Source: Citreimonas salinaria (lineage in GTDB: Bacteria; Pseudomonadota; Alphaproteobacteria; Rhodobacterales; Rhodobacteraceae). Taken from it: a stretch of DNA of 64,000 bases. Shown one piece after another: positions 35,119-44,317 of this stretch. Every line of letters begins with the position of its first letter. The stretch's first letter is position 1. Both the position numbers and the translations under genes were made by a program. Where the stretch lies: the NCBI RefSeq assembly GCF_900107235.1, contig NZ_FNPF01000013.1, positions 48,974-112,973 of the forward strand. The letters run 5' to 3'. Below the pieces are notes generated by a model, which did no database searches, was not told the origin of the DNA, and saw only the letters and a list, made by a program, of their open reading frames with translations.

Positions 35119-35586
35119 CGCGGCACCGGACCACCCCCATTCACGCCCACACAGCAGCCCCTCAGGCGCCGCTACAGAGCCTCTCCGGAACGCCTAACCG
35201 GCGGGTTTGGCGGGCTCGAATGACAACAACTCGATTGTGTCGGTCGAATTGGTTTGGCCCGCGTCAGCGGGCGGGACGAAAAGTCCGATAAGCCATTAAT
35301 TTTAAGGGACCCAAGGCGGGGGTATGCCCCTGCCGCAAACGGGCGGCAGGTACTAAATCGATAGGTTGCAGCAACGTTACTTAATTTTCATGCAACCCCT
35401 TGCGACTTTGCGCAACTTTCCGGCTCCAAACTGCAATTAGGGGACCCAGCGCCAGAATCGGGGCCCATCTTTGAATCGCTAACGCCGCTATGTGATTCAA
35501 AAATTGAGAGGCGAGAGGTTACACAAAAATACGCCCGAATTTTGTGACCCTTTTTGTCCCCCCGCTAGGTGGAACCTACTGACCTG
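35119..35586. other. Long non-coding region between recombinase and tape-measure genes
   Basis: About 470 bp without a gene. Hairpins: GCCGC-TGAC-GCGGC at 35111-35124 over the recombinase stop, GCCCGC-GTCA-GCGGGC at 35257-35272 and a GGCGGGGG-TATG-CCCCTGCC type structure at about 35313-35332. A stretch near 35380-35470 is AT-rich. This region separates two transcription units. Confidence 0.45.
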
Positions 35587-35595
35587 TGCTATAAT
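35587..35595 (+). promoter_or_regulatory. Extended -10 promoter for the tape-measure gene
   Basis: TGCTATAAT at 35587-35595 is a perfect extended -10 (TGnTATAAT). No good -35 hexamer lies at 16-18 bp, which is common for extended -10 promoters. Transcription would begin near 35602 and give a leader of about 85 bases. Confidence 0.6.
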
Positions 35596-35624
35596 GCGGG
35601 CATCTCCACAGTTCGTACAAACTG

Positions 35625-35694
35625 GGGCGAGGTGAAAAAGGGTTTGTTGCCATTCCATTTTTCATCTCGCCCGCTTTTCAAGAAATGGCAACAA
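35625..35694 (+). promoter_or_regulatory. Structured leader (pseudoknot or attenuator) over the tape-measure start
   Basis: Stem A pairs 35625-35639 (GGGCGAGGTGAAAAA) with 35658-35672 through 15 pairs including one G-U, and is followed by GCTTTT. Its loop contains TTGTTGCCATT (35644-35654), exactly complementary over 11 bases to AATGGCAACAA at 35684-35694, which covers the first start codon. The two helices interlock as an H-type pseudoknot and would hide the start; alternatively stem A is a terminator and the second pairing its antiterminator. Only sequence complementarity is seen; folding is inferred. Confidence 0.55.
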
Positions 35695-38600
35695 GAATGA
35701 ATGAGACAACTCTAGCCCTAAAAATTGACGCAGCGCAGGCTAAACGCGGCAGTCGGGAATTTGTCGCTGCGATCAATGCGGTTAAATCTGCCGTCGCATC
35801 CCTCGAAAGAGACACGGACGGGGCATTTCAGAAGTTGAAGGCCGCACCCCGCGTAAGAGTAGACGGCATTAAAGCCGCATCGCAGGAATCCCGCACCTTG
35901 GGCAATCAAGTTGATCGCACCGCCGATCAGCTTCGCCGTATGGCTCTTTCGAGCGCCGCCGCGATGCGCACCAGCCAAAACGAAGTACACCGCCTGACAG
36001 AGCGTTTCGCCAATCTGGGCGATACCGACTCCATTGCGCGCCTGAACCGGGAACTTCACCAACTCAAATCGAACCTGACGCAAGCTCAGTCCGGACTCGA
36101 CGTACGCACCGCGCGGTCCAATTTCGCGGACACCTCTTCCTCCATGCGGCGCCTTGCCAACGACCTAGAGGCGCAGGAAAGAGCCCACCAGCGCGCGGCT
36201 AGATCAGCAGACGTTCACGCGGATCGCCTCGACGCCCTGCGAACCAAGTACAACCCGCTTTATTCAGCGTCCAAGACCTACGAGTCTGCGCTGGAAGAGA
36301 TCGCCCTTGCCGAACGCGAGGGGGCAATCTCCGCCAACATGGCGGCGCAGGCACGCGATCAGGCGGCGCAACGGTTGATGGCCGCGTCAACGGCGGCGGA
36401 CCGCTACACCAGCGCCATGGCGCGCAGCGGCGCTGCCACGCAACAGGGTGTAATGGTTGGCCACCAGCTATCCGACGTCCTGATTACCGCGCAGATGGGC
36501 TTTCAAAGCGTCGGGACCATAATGTTGCAGCAAGGTTCGCAAATCGCGTCTCAGCTTCAAGGGCTCAGAGCGACAGGCGGCAGCGTCTTTGGCACTCTGC
36601 TGGCGGGAGTGACAAGCCTCATTAACCCGCTCACGCTCCTATCGCTGGCCGCAGTCGGTGTAGGTGCAGCCGTGGCGAAGTGGTTCTTTTCCGCAGGCGA
36701 AGAAAGCAAGACGTTCTCGACGGCGATAGGCGACGTGAACGCGAAAATTACTGAACTACGCAGCGCAAGCGAAACGCTAGCCAACCGGAATTTGCGTGAG
36801 CTTCGTTCCGAATATGGGATGCTTGGAAGCGCCCTCGACGCCCATTTGGAGCGGCTTCGGAAGGTGGCGGCGCTTGAAGCTGCCATGGCTAACGCCGATG
36901 TGGTGACGAGTATCCGCGATGCCCTGACCTCGGACGGCAACTTGTTCACGGGCGACGTTGACGCGGTCCGCCGTGCCTTCGACACGACAAATGACAGAGC
37001 CCGAACGCTTCTTGGCCTTATGGAAGACGTCCGGAACTCCCGTACGTTTGAAGATCAGGCCCAAGCCGTTACCCGCCTGCGCGAGGCCGTCGAGTCCACC
37101 ACTGGCGGGCTGGACAATGCGGAGGGCAGTGCGCGCGGGGTTCTTACGCAGCTTGTCCGGGCAGAAGATGCTAGCTTGAAGCTTCTTGCGGCTCAGAACG
37201 GCACAACAACGGCGACGAACAACGCGGCGTCAGCCGCTTCAAGTCTCTCCTATGAGATTGGCACCGCTGCAGACGCCGCCGCGCAGCTTCTGGCGAACCT
37301 GAACAGCGTTCCGGCCGCGATCAACGCCCTGCAGGGCAGCGTTGCCGACCAACTGGCCAGTATCGAGGCCAGCAACAGAAGCCTAGAGATTCAGCTATCT
37401 GAAGGCTTGTCCGCCGCCGCAGCAAACCGCCGGGTGCAACTGGAAGCTATGGTAGCGGCAGGCGCCAACGGCGAACGAATTTCGTTCGATCAGGTAGCAA
37501 AAGCCAGCCGCGAGATCGCGGCGCTAGAGGCGGCAGAGCAACGCCGCCAGAGGCTGCAGGATCAGCTTCGCGAGGCAAGCCGTACAGAGACCGGCAAGGG
37601 CGGGGGCGGCGGTGCCGCGAAAATCGCCGAAGAGGTGAAGGCGCGCGAACAACTGAACACGTCTCTGCAGTCCACCTTGAACGGCCTGAAGGCGGAGGCA
37701 ATCGCCCTGCGTCTGGTCAACTCTGAACAGTTCGCCACCACAGAGGGCGCGCAGGCCATGGCACGCGCCATCGTCGAGTCCGGCGGGGCAGTGGACGCGC
37801 AGACGGCGGCGATGATCCAACAAATTGACGCAGCGGCGGCTCTTCGCGACCAGATGCGCGAGTCCGTTGAGCAAGCCGGGTCCTTCGTAGAGGCGATGCA
37901 GGGCGCAGCCGAGTCCGTGTCGGGCAATCTCGAAACCGCGCTGTCCGACCTCTTCGCGAACGGCACCACTGACCTTCAGAAGCTCGGGGAGGCCATTAGG
38001 AAGACCTTCGCAGATGCGGCGGCGGGCTGGGTCATGGACCGTGTCAATCTGGACGGGCTCCTTGGCGGCGACAAGGCCGGCCTTCAGAACGGCGGCGCGC
38101 AGGCGGGCAGCACGATTGCAACTAGCATGGTAGGCGCCGGGCAGCGAGTCGCGGCCCAGATCAACGCGGCGATGCTGCAGGGCGGGCGCGGTCTCCAAAT
38201 GGCCCACATGCAGGGCGGCGCCCAAGCCGCCAACGCGGCCCGCATGGCTGGCGCGGCGAACGCCAACACCCTGCGCCTAGCCACGACCACCAGCGGACAG
38301 CAGCACGCCCAGACGGTCGGACAAACCATCGTGGCCAGCGGTCAGCGCCACGCGCAGGCGGTAGGCGCGGCGGCAGGCGGCACCACGAGCGGCGGTGGCA
38401 ACATCCTAGGTACGGTCCTTTCAGTGGGCTCTATGCTGGCGGGCGGCTTCTCCGAAGGGGGCTACAGCGACCGCAAGGCGCCCAGCATGCACGCCATGCC
38501 GATCAGCGCCTTTGCCAACGCGCCCCACTACGCTGAAGGCACGCCCAATACGTCCGGTATCCCGGCTGTCCTGCATCCCAACGAGGCCGTTGTGCCCCTG

Positions 38601-38822
38601 TCGCGGGGCCGGAAAATCCCGGTCGAGATGGGCGGCGGCGGCGCGTCGATCCAGCACGCCGGGCACACCTTCAATATCGACGTCACGGTCGATGGCGGCG
38701 ACGAGGGCGGGCAGGATCAGGCCCTTCGCATCGCCCAGACCATCCAAGCGCAACTTGAGAACATGATGGACGAAAAAATCTATGAACAGAGCCGCTATGG
38801 CGGGCTCTTGAACCCGCGATAG
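35685..38822 (+). CDS. Phage tail tape-measure protein
   Basis: Protein of 1045 aa. The N-terminal 250 residues are helical and coiled-coil-like, residues about 255-335 contain a hydrophobic stretch (GGSVFGTLLAGVTSLINPLT, LLSLAAVGVGAAVAKWFF), long Ala/Glu/Arg-rich helices follow, and the end is Gly-rich with the tape-measure tail HPNEAVVPLSRGRKIPVEMG. Tape-measure proteins set tail length and help inject DNA. No other tail gene is in the element, which is unusual. Starts at 35685 or 35698 (MNETTLALKIDAAQ) are equally good; neither has a strong ribosome site and both are within the structured leader. Confidence 0.85.
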   Translation: MATRMNETTLALKIDAAQAKRGSREFVAAINAVKSAVASLERDTDGAFQKLKAAPRVRVDGIKAASQESRTLGNQVDRTADQLRRMALSSAAAMRTSQNEVHRLTERFANLGDTDSIARLNRELHQLKSNLTQAQSGLDVRTARSNFADTSSSMRRLANDLEAQERAHQRAARSADVHADRLDALRTKYNPLYSASKTYESALEEIALAEREGAISANMAAQARDQAAQRLMAASTAADRYTSAMARSGAATQQGVMVGHQLSDVLITAQMGFQSVGTIMLQQGSQIASQLQGLRATGGSVFGTLLAGVTSLINPLTLLSLAAVGVGAAVAKWFFSAGEESKTFSTAIGDVNAKITELRSASETLANRNLRELRSEYGMLGSALDAHLERLRKVAALEAAMANADVVTSIRDALTSDGNLFTGDVDAVRRAFDTTNDRARTLLGLMEDVRNSRTFEDQAQAVTRLREAVESTTGGLDNAEGSARGVLTQLVRAEDASLKLLAAQNGTTTATNNAASAASSLSYEIGTAADAAAQLLANLNSVPAAINALQGSVADQLASIEASNRSLEIQLSEGLSAAAANRRVQLEAMVAAGANGERISFDQVAKASREIAALEAAEQRRQRLQDQLREASRTETGKGGGGGAAKIAEEVKAREQLNTSLQSTLNGLKAEAIALRLVNSEQFATTEGAQAMARAIVESGGAVDAQTAAMIQQIDAAAALRDQMRESVEQAGSFVEAMQGAAESVSGNLETALSDLFANGTTDLQKLGEAIRKTFADAAAGWVMDRVNLDGLLGGDKAGLQNGGAQAGSTIATSMVGAGQRVAAQINAAMLQGGRGLQMAHMQGGAQAANAARMAGAANANTLRLATTTSGQQHAQTVGQTIVASGQRHAQAVGAAAGGTTSGGGNILGTVLSVGSMLAGGFSEGGYSDRKAPSMHAMPISAFANAPHYAEGTPNTSGIPAVLHPNEAVVPLSRGRKIPVEMGGGGASIQHAGHTFNIDVTVDGGDEGGQDQALRIAQTIQAQLENMMDEKIYEQSRYGGLLNPR

Positions 38823-38834
38823 GAGGCGGAGACC

Positions 38835-38984
38835 ATGGCTTATCAATCACCACCACCACCGCACCCAACCGGGCTGTATTGGGAGAAAGTCGAGCGCATC
38901 CGCCACCAGCGCGGACTCGATGATCGGGGTTTTCCGATCAAGCGCAACCCAGAAGAAGACACTAAACAAGATGAACCCGGCTGA
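38835..38984 (+). CDS. Small hypothetical protein after the tape measure
   Basis: Protein of 49 aa (MAYQSPPPPHPTGLYWEKVE...), proline-rich at the start and charged at the end. It begins 12 bp after the tape-measure stop behind a GGAGGCGGAGACC ribosome site, and its stop codon lies in the loop of an intrinsic terminator. It may be a tail-assembly partner; no family recognised. Confidence 0.6.
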   Translation: MAYQSPPPPHPTGLYWEKVERIRHQRGLDDRGFPIKRNPEEDTKQDEPG

Positions 38985-38996
38985 CGCCGGGTTTGT
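38974..38996 (+). terminator. Intrinsic terminator with the stop codon in its loop
   Basis: AACCCGGC (38974-38981), loop TGAC and GCCGGGTT (38986-38993), followed by TGTCGTTT. The TGA stop of the 49-aa gene forms the loop. It ends the rightward unit facing the integrase gene. Confidence 0.75.
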
Positions 38997-39021
38997 CGTT
39001 TCAGCAGATAGGGCAGGGCGC

Positions 39022-40587
39022 CTAGGCGGCGACAAACTCCGCAACGGCGTTCAGCGCTTCCAGCTTCTCAGCCAACAGATCGTCGCCGCCATATTCAGCT
39101 TCGGTCGGGTCCGCGTCTTCCAGCCGCCCTGCGATCATCCGCCGTATCTCGGGGTCAATTTTCGCGCGCCGTGCGGCGTCAGCCCAACTGTGCCGCAAAC
39201 TATGAAAAGTCATACCGTCTTCGGTCAGGCCCAAAGGTTCGCGCACTTTCCGCTCAAAGCGCTGCCCGTAATTGGTCATGAACCGCCCGTATTCATCCGT
39301 CTTCACTTCCTGCAGCGTCGTTCGCTTGCGCTTGTTGGTGTAGTTTTCTAGCCAAAGCATGCGCCCGCCAGCCTTGCGGCGTTCTTCGACATGTTCGAGA
39401 AAGCCCGTGCGCACGAGAACGTCGGGGATCGGGATCGTCCGCAGGCTGTGGTAGTTCTTCACCTTCTGTTCCGGATCAAGATCGGTGATCCGTATGCACT
39501 GGTGGTTTCCGACCATTACAACATCTTCTACCAGTAGTTGCCCGATTTCTTCCTGCCGGGCGCCGGTATACGCGGCGACCAATGGAATCCAATGATCACA
39601 GGTTTCACGGTCGAAGGTGGTTCGAGTATAATTAATGATCTTGCTGATTTGCTCGGGACTGTAGGGGCGGCGCGACAGCTTCTTGCGTTCACTGGCGCGC
39701 ACCTTGGGCTTGCTTGTCTTGTATCCCACGAACGGGTCTGCTGACATGACGCCAAGGGTATCCACCGCGTAAGCGGTCAAGGCCTTCATGTGGAAGATGT
39801 AGGTTTCCCGCGACTTGTGGCTGATCGGGTCCTTGTTGTCCTTCCGGGCCTTCCTGATCGAGTCATGGATCGAAAGGCGGCGATGTTCGCCAAGAGCAGG
39901 CGGCAAAGATTTCAACGCTTCATCGAACTGGTTCAGATGTTCACGCTTGATCTTGTCGAGCGCGATATCGCCATGAAGCTCGGTCCAGCGCCGAAGCGTG
40001 TAGAGAACCTTTTCACGGTTCTTCAGGGTGTAGGCCTTGCCGTCCAAGAAGCGTTCCGCAACGTCCTGCAGCCCCATCACGCCTTCGTCTATACCCTTAA
40101 CCGGGTCGGGCAGCTTGACGTTCAGCGCGGATGCGATGCGCTTGGCGCCGCGAACCTCGGTAACGACGGAGTCGCGATATGCGCGATCACTTGCTAGTTG
40201 CGCGCGCTGCTGAATCGGGTCCTCGGCCTCTTCTGCGCCCATCCCAGCGGTCAGGAAAGCCGCCATCTTGCGAAGTTCTGCGATGTGGGGGGCTAGCTCT
40301 TCGGCGCCGCCGATGGCTTCCAGAGCGGCGCGTTGATCACCGGTAAGAAGGTCCTGCAGCCGCTTCAGGTCTTCCTTCCGGACCTTGTCCGCGACTTGCT
40401 GGTCAAAAATTGTCCGCTGGCGCCGTACCTTCGCTTCCGCGACCTTGGGGTCCGCCGTCTTCATTGTCCCCCGGAACGCGGCCTTGTCGCCGTACAGCGG
40501 GCGTATCTCGACGGGGATGGGCACGTTGAAATGGTAGGTGGTCCCCCGCTGTTGCGTTCCGGCGACCTTGGGCAATGATTGGCTCAT
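39022..40587 (-). CDS. int: Tyrosine recombinase (integrase)
   Basis: Phage-type integrase of 521 aa. The catalytic residues are visible: R344 in YTGARQEEIG, H462/R465 in FHSLRHSWAD and the nucleophile Y499 in EAEYGG. The N-terminal 300 residues hold an arm-binding and SAM-like core-binding region (AERFLDGKAYTLKNREKVL). The length is greater than lambda Int (356 aa) because of this N-terminal extension. It should catalyse insertion at and excision from the 25-bp tRNA-Thr core site. It lies at the tRNA end of the element, reading inward, with arm-type repeats just upstream of its start. Confidence 0.93.
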   Translation of the reverse strand: MSQSLPKVAGTQQRGTTYHFNVPIPVEIRPLYGDKAAFRGTMKTADPKVAEAKVRRQRTIFDQQVADKVRKEDLKRLQDLLTGDQRAALEAIGGAEELAPHIAELRKMAAFLTAGMGAEEAEDPIQQRAQLASDRAYRDSVVTEVRGAKRIASALNVKLPDPVKGIDEGVMGLQDVAERFLDGKAYTLKNREKVLYTLRRWTELHGDIALDKIKREHLNQFDEALKSLPPALGEHRRLSIHDSIRKARKDNKDPISHKSRETYIFHMKALTAYAVDTLGVMSADPFVGYKTSKPKVRASERKKLSRRPYSPEQISKIINYTRTTFDRETCDHWIPLVAAYTGARQEEIGQLLVEDVVMVGNHQCIRITDLDPEQKVKNYHSLRTIPIPDVLVRTGFLEHVEERRKAGGRMLWLENYTNKRKRTTLQEVKTDEYGRFMTNYGQRFERKVREPLGLTEDGMTFHSLRHSWADAARRAKIDPEIRRMIAGRLEDADPTEAEYGGDDLLAEKLEALNAVAEFVAA

Positions 40588-40607
40588 GAATGTCTCTGTG
40601 TAGCTGT

Positions 40608-40641
40608 TGTGTTAGTCAAACATAACACAAAAACTAACACA
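40608..40641. promoter_or_regulatory. Right-end arm-type integrase sites
   Basis: TGTGTTA at 40608-40614 and the 19-mer TAACACAAAAACTAACACA at 40623-40641 repeat exactly what is found at the left end (25978-25996). They lie between the integrase start and attR. Likely integrase arm sites that may also autoregulate int. Confidence 0.7.
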
Positions 40642-40709
40642 AAGGCTAGCACGCGGGCACAGCTAGGGCGCTGATTTCGGGTAGTTTCTTGATTTTGCTG
40701 GGAAGTTAG

Positions 40710-40784
<75 letters not shown>

Positions 40785-40874
40785 CCGGTCGCGATGTGGG
40801 CGGTGATTAGACGCAATTCTCCGGCCGCGCAACCCCAATCTGGACGCTTTTTCCCCCCTGCGCTACAGAGGGGC

Positions 40875-41048
40875 ATGACGCGGAAAGCTCCCCCCGAAAA
40901 GCCGGTGCCGACGCCATCGCGAGACGGCCGCGAGGACCGGCTGAAGGCGGCGCTCAAGGCCAACCTGGCAAGGCGCAAGGCCCAGGCGCGGGCGCGGGGC
41001 GCACCGCGTGACGATGGCCGCGAAGACGGCGAAAAGAACAAGGACTAG
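40875..41048 (+). CDS. Small conserved basic protein upstream of murA
   Basis: Protein of 57 aa, highly charged (Lys/Arg/Asp), with no predicted fold beyond one helix (DRLKAALKANLARRKAQAR). A short charged gene directly before murA is a usual arrangement in Rhodobacterales. It ends 6 bp before the murA start and probably shares its mRNA. Function unknown. Confidence 0.65.
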   Translation: MTRKAPPEKPVPTPSRDGREDRLKAALKANLARRKAQARARGAPRDDGREDGEKNKD

Positions 41049-41054
41049 GCAGGC

Positions 41055-42323
41055 ATGGATTCGATCTTGGTGACGGGCAACGGGCCCCTGAATGGCGAGA
41101 TCCCCATCGCCGGGGCGAAGAACGCCTGCCTGACGCTGATGCCGGCGACGCTGTTGAGCGAAGATCCGCTGACGCTGACCAACGCGCCGCGGCTGTCGGA
41201 CATCCGCACCATGTCCGAACTTCTGCGTTCGCTCGGGGCCGAGGTGTCGTCGCTGGCCGAGGGCCGTGTGCTGGCGCTGAGTTCGCACGCGCTGACCAGC
41301 CACCGCGCGGATTACGAGATCGTGCGCAAGATGCGCGCCTCGATCCTGGTGCTGGGCCCGCTGCTGGCACGCGACGGCGAGGCGCAGGTCTCGCTGCCCG
41401 GCGGCTGCGCGATCGGGGCGCGGCCCGTCGACCTGCACCTGCGCGCGCTCGAGGCGCTGGGCGCCGAGATGGACCTGCGCGACGGCTACGTGAATGCCAA
41501 GGCGCCGGCGGGCGGGCTGCGGGGCGGCGACTACACCTTCCCGCTCGTTTCGGTCGGCGCCACGGAAAACGCGCTGATGGCCGCGACGCTGGCCAGGGGC
41601 ACCACGATCCTGCGCAACGCCGCGCGCGAGCCCGAGATCGTCGACCTGGCGCGCTGCCTGCGCGCAATGGGCGCACAGATCGACGGCGAGGGGACCTCGA
41701 CGATCACGATCCAGGGCGTCGAGCGGCTGGGCGGGGCGACGCACCGCGTGGTGACCGACCGGATCGAGCTGGGGACCTACATGCTGGTGCCGGCGATCTG
41801 CGGCGGGTCGGTGACCTGCCTTGGCGGCGAGCTGTCGCTGGTGCAGGCCTTCGTCGACACGCTGGAGCGCGCCGGCATCTCGGCGACCGAGACCGAGGGC
41901 GGGCTGCTGGTCGAGCGCAAGGGCGACTCGGTCGAGGCGGTGGACGTCACGACCGAGCCCTATCCGGGTTTCCCGACCGACCTCCAGGCGCAGATGATGG
42001 CGCTGATGTGCACCGCGCGCGGGACCTCGGTTCTGGAGGAGAAGATCTTCGAGAACCGGTTCATGCACGCTCCGGAACTGACGCGCATGGGCGCGCGGAT
42101 CGACGTGCATGGCGGCACCGCGACGGTGCACGGCGTGGAACGGCTGCGCGGCGCCCCTGTCATGGCGACCGACCTGCGCGCCTCGGTGTCGCTGATCCTG
42201 GCCGGCATGGCGGCCGAGGGCGAGACGCTGGTCAGCCGGGTGTACCACCTCGACCGCGGCTACGAGAACGTCGAGGCCAAGCTACAGGCCGTCGGCGCGA
42301 AGATCGAGCGGGTGAGCACATGA
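41055..42323 (+). CDS. murA: UDP-N-acetylglucosamine 1-carboxyvinyltransferase
   Basis: Enzyme of 422 aa that transfers enolpyruvate from PEP to UDP-GlcNAc, the first committed step of peptidoglycan synthesis, in the cytoplasm. The PEP-binding cysteine is at C118 in [15 protein letters not shown], the residue attacked by fosfomycin. N-terminal [20 protein letters not shown] and the inverse alpha/beta barrel repeats are typical. Length is normal. The 3' end overlaps the DUF2948 gene by 4 bp. Confidence 0.97.
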   Translation: MDSILVTGNGPLNGEIPIAGAKNACLTLMPATLLSEDPLTLTNAPRLSDIRTMSELLRSLGAEVSSLAEGRVLALSSHALTSHRADYEIVRKMRASILVLGPLLARDGEAQVSLPGGCAIGARPVDLHLRALEALGAEMDLRDGYVNAKAPAGGLRGGDYTFPLVSVGATENALMAATLARGTTILRNAAREPEIVDLARCLRAMGAQIDGEGTSTITIQGVERLGGATHRVVTDRIELGTYMLVPAICGGSVTCLGGELSLVQAFVDTLERAGISATETEGGLLVERKGDSVEAVDVTTEPYPGFPTDLQAQMMALMCTARGTSVLEEKIFENRFMHAPELTRMGARIDVHGGTATVHGVERLRGAPVMATDLRASVSLILAGMAAEGETLVSRVYHLDRGYENVEAKLQAVGAKIERVST

Positions 42324-42805
42324 GCCAGGACGCCCGGTTTGAGGACGCCTCCGAAGCGCCGCTGCGCCTGGTCGCCTTCGACGACGAGGATCTGCAGGTG
42401 ATCTCGGCGCTGGTGCAGGATTCGGTGCTGCAGGGCGCCGACATCCAGTGGCGCCCGCGCGAGCGGCGGCTGGCCTTCCTGCTCAACCGCCTGCGCCACG
42501 AGGACGTGGCCGCGGCCCGCGCCGCCGGCCGCCCGGTCGAGCGCGTGCGCACGGTACTGACGATCGAGGGCGCGCAGCACGTGGCAAGCCAGGGTTTCGA
42601 TCGCGACGATACCGACACGGTGCTGTCGGTCCTGTCCATCGCGTTCGAACCGGGCGACCTGCCGGCGGGCGACGTGATCGTGACGCTGGCGGGCGACGGG
42701 GCGATCCGCGCCCGCGTCGAGGCGATCGAGGTGGCGCTGCGCGACGTGACGCGACCCTACCTGGCGCCGTCGGGCCACGTGCCCGACCACGGCGTGGACC
42801 TGTAG
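42320..42805 (+). CDS. DUF2948 family protein
   Basis: Protein of 161 aa of the DUF2948 family, which is largely confined to alphaproteobacteria and is usually encoded between murA and hisD. Characteristic segments are [20 protein letters not shown] and the tail [20 protein letters not shown]. No function is known. The ATG overlaps the murA stop. Confidence 0.85.
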   Translation: MSQDARFEDASEAPLRLVAFDDEDLQVISALVQDSVLQGADIQWRPRERRLAFLLNRLRHEDVAAARAAGRPVERVRTVLTIEGAQHVASQGFDRDDTDTVLSVLSIAFEPGDLPAGDVIVTLAGDGAIRARVEAIEVALRDVTRPYLAPSGHVPDHGVDL

Positions 42806-42934
42806 GCAAGCCTTGCGCTGACGCGGCTTGCGAGCGCCGCGGTGACGCGGCGACATGCCGCGCGGTTCCCGCAGGGCCGCGCGGCTTGAGGCCCCGCGGG
42901 CAAGCCGCTATCACCCGCGCAAAGGAGTGCCAGC

Positions 42935-44236
42935 ATGCCCGTCCACCTCGACGCGTCCGATCCGGATTTCGACAGCCGTTTCACAACCTTGCTGCACGCC
43001 AAGCGCGAGGACAGCCCCGAGGTCGACGACGCCGTCGCGGCGATCATCGCCGATGTGCGCGCGCGCGGCGACGCGGCGCTGATCGCGCTGACCGAACGCT
43101 TCGACCGTCTGGTCCTGACGCCCGAGACGCTGCGCTTTTCGGCCGAGGAGATCGAGCGGCATTGCGCCGCCGTCGACGATGCCGACCGCGAGGCGCTGAG
43201 CCTGGCGGCCGAGCGCATCCGCGCCTACCATGCGCGCCAGATGCCGGAGGATGCGCGCTGGACCGACCGCGAGGGCGCCTCGCTGGGCTGGCGGTGGAGC
43301 GCGGTGTCTGCCGCGGGTCTCTACGTGCCCGGCGGGCTGGCGAGCTATCCGTCCTCGGTCCTGATGAACGCGATTCCCGCCAAGGTGGCGGGGGTGGGGC
43401 GGCTGGCGATCGCGGTGCCGACGCCCGACGGGGTGGTGAACCCGCTGGTCATGCTGGCCGCGAAGATCGCCGGCGTCGACGAGATCTATCGCATCGGCGG
43501 CGCGCAGGCGATCGCGGCGCTGGCCTACGGGACCGAGAGCGTGGCGCCGGTGGACAAGATCACCGGACCGGGCAATGCCTACGTGGCGGCTGCCAAGCGG
43601 CGCGTCTTCGGCCGCGTCGGCATCGACATGATTGCGGGCCCGTCCGAGATCCTCGTGATCGCGGATGCGGACAACGATCCGGACTGGATCGCGCTGGACC
43701 TGCTGAGCCAGGCCGAGCACGACGAATCCGCCCAGTCGATCCTGATCACGCCGGATGCCGATTTCGGCCGCGCCGTGGCGAAGGCGGTCGACGCGCGGTT
43801 GCAGACGCTGGAGCGCCGGGCCATCGCGGGGGCGAGCTGGCGCGACTTCGGCGCCATCATCACCGTGCGCGATCTGGCCGAGGCCGCGCGGCTGGCGGAC
43901 CGCATCGCGCCCGAGCACCTGGAACTCTGCGTCGCCGATCCCGAGGCGCTGGCCGACCGGATCACCCATGCCGGCGCCATCTTCCTAGGCCAGTGGACGC
44001 CGGAGGCGATCGGCGATTACGTCGGCGGGCCGAACCACGTTTTGCCCACGGCGCGCTCGGCGCGGTTCTCGTCGGGGCTGTCGGTGATGGATTTTCTCAA
44101 GCGCACCACGATGGCGCGGATGACGCCCGAGGCGCTGCGCGCCGTGGGCCCTGCCGCCGAGCGGCTGGCGCGGTCGGAAAGCCTGGAAGCGCATGGGCTG
44201 AGCGTCGCGGCGCGCCTGGATCGGCTGAACCGCTAG
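42935..44236 (+). CDS. hisD: Histidinol dehydrogenase
   Basis: Zinc enzyme of 433 aa that oxidises L-histidinol to L-histidine in two NAD+-dependent steps, the last step of histidine synthesis. The signature region IAALAYGTESVAPVDKITGPG is present, with the zinc/catalytic site parts SQAEHDESAQSILIT and IAPEHLEL. Normal length. GGAGTG precedes the start. It is separated from DUF2948 by 129 bp of GC-rich sequence. Confidence 0.97.
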   Translation: MPVHLDASDPDFDSRFTTLLHAKREDSPEVDDAVAAIIADVRARGDAALIALTERFDRLVLTPETLRFSAEEIERHCAAVDDADREALSLAAERIRAYHARQMPEDARWTDREGASLGWRWSAVSAAGLYVPGGLASYPSSVLMNAIPAKVAGVGRLAIAVPTPDGVVNPLVMLAAKIAGVDEIYRIGGAQAIAALAYGTESVAPVDKITGPGNAYVAAAKRRVFGRVGIDMIAGPSEILVIADADNDPDWIALDLLSQAEHDESAQSILITPDADFGRAVAKAVDARLQTLERRAIAGASWRDFGAIITVRDLAEAARLADRIAPEHLELCVADPEALADRITHAGAIFLGQWTPEAIGDYVGGPNHVLPTARSARFSSGLSVMDFLKRTTMARMTPEALRAVGPAAERLARSESLEAHGLSVAARLDRLNR

Positions 44237-44317
44237 GCGGGTGCACCGGCCCGCTCGACGTGCGGGCAGGCGGTGCGACAGGTGGATGCGGCTGTGGGGC
44301 GGCGTCGTGCGCCGCCT

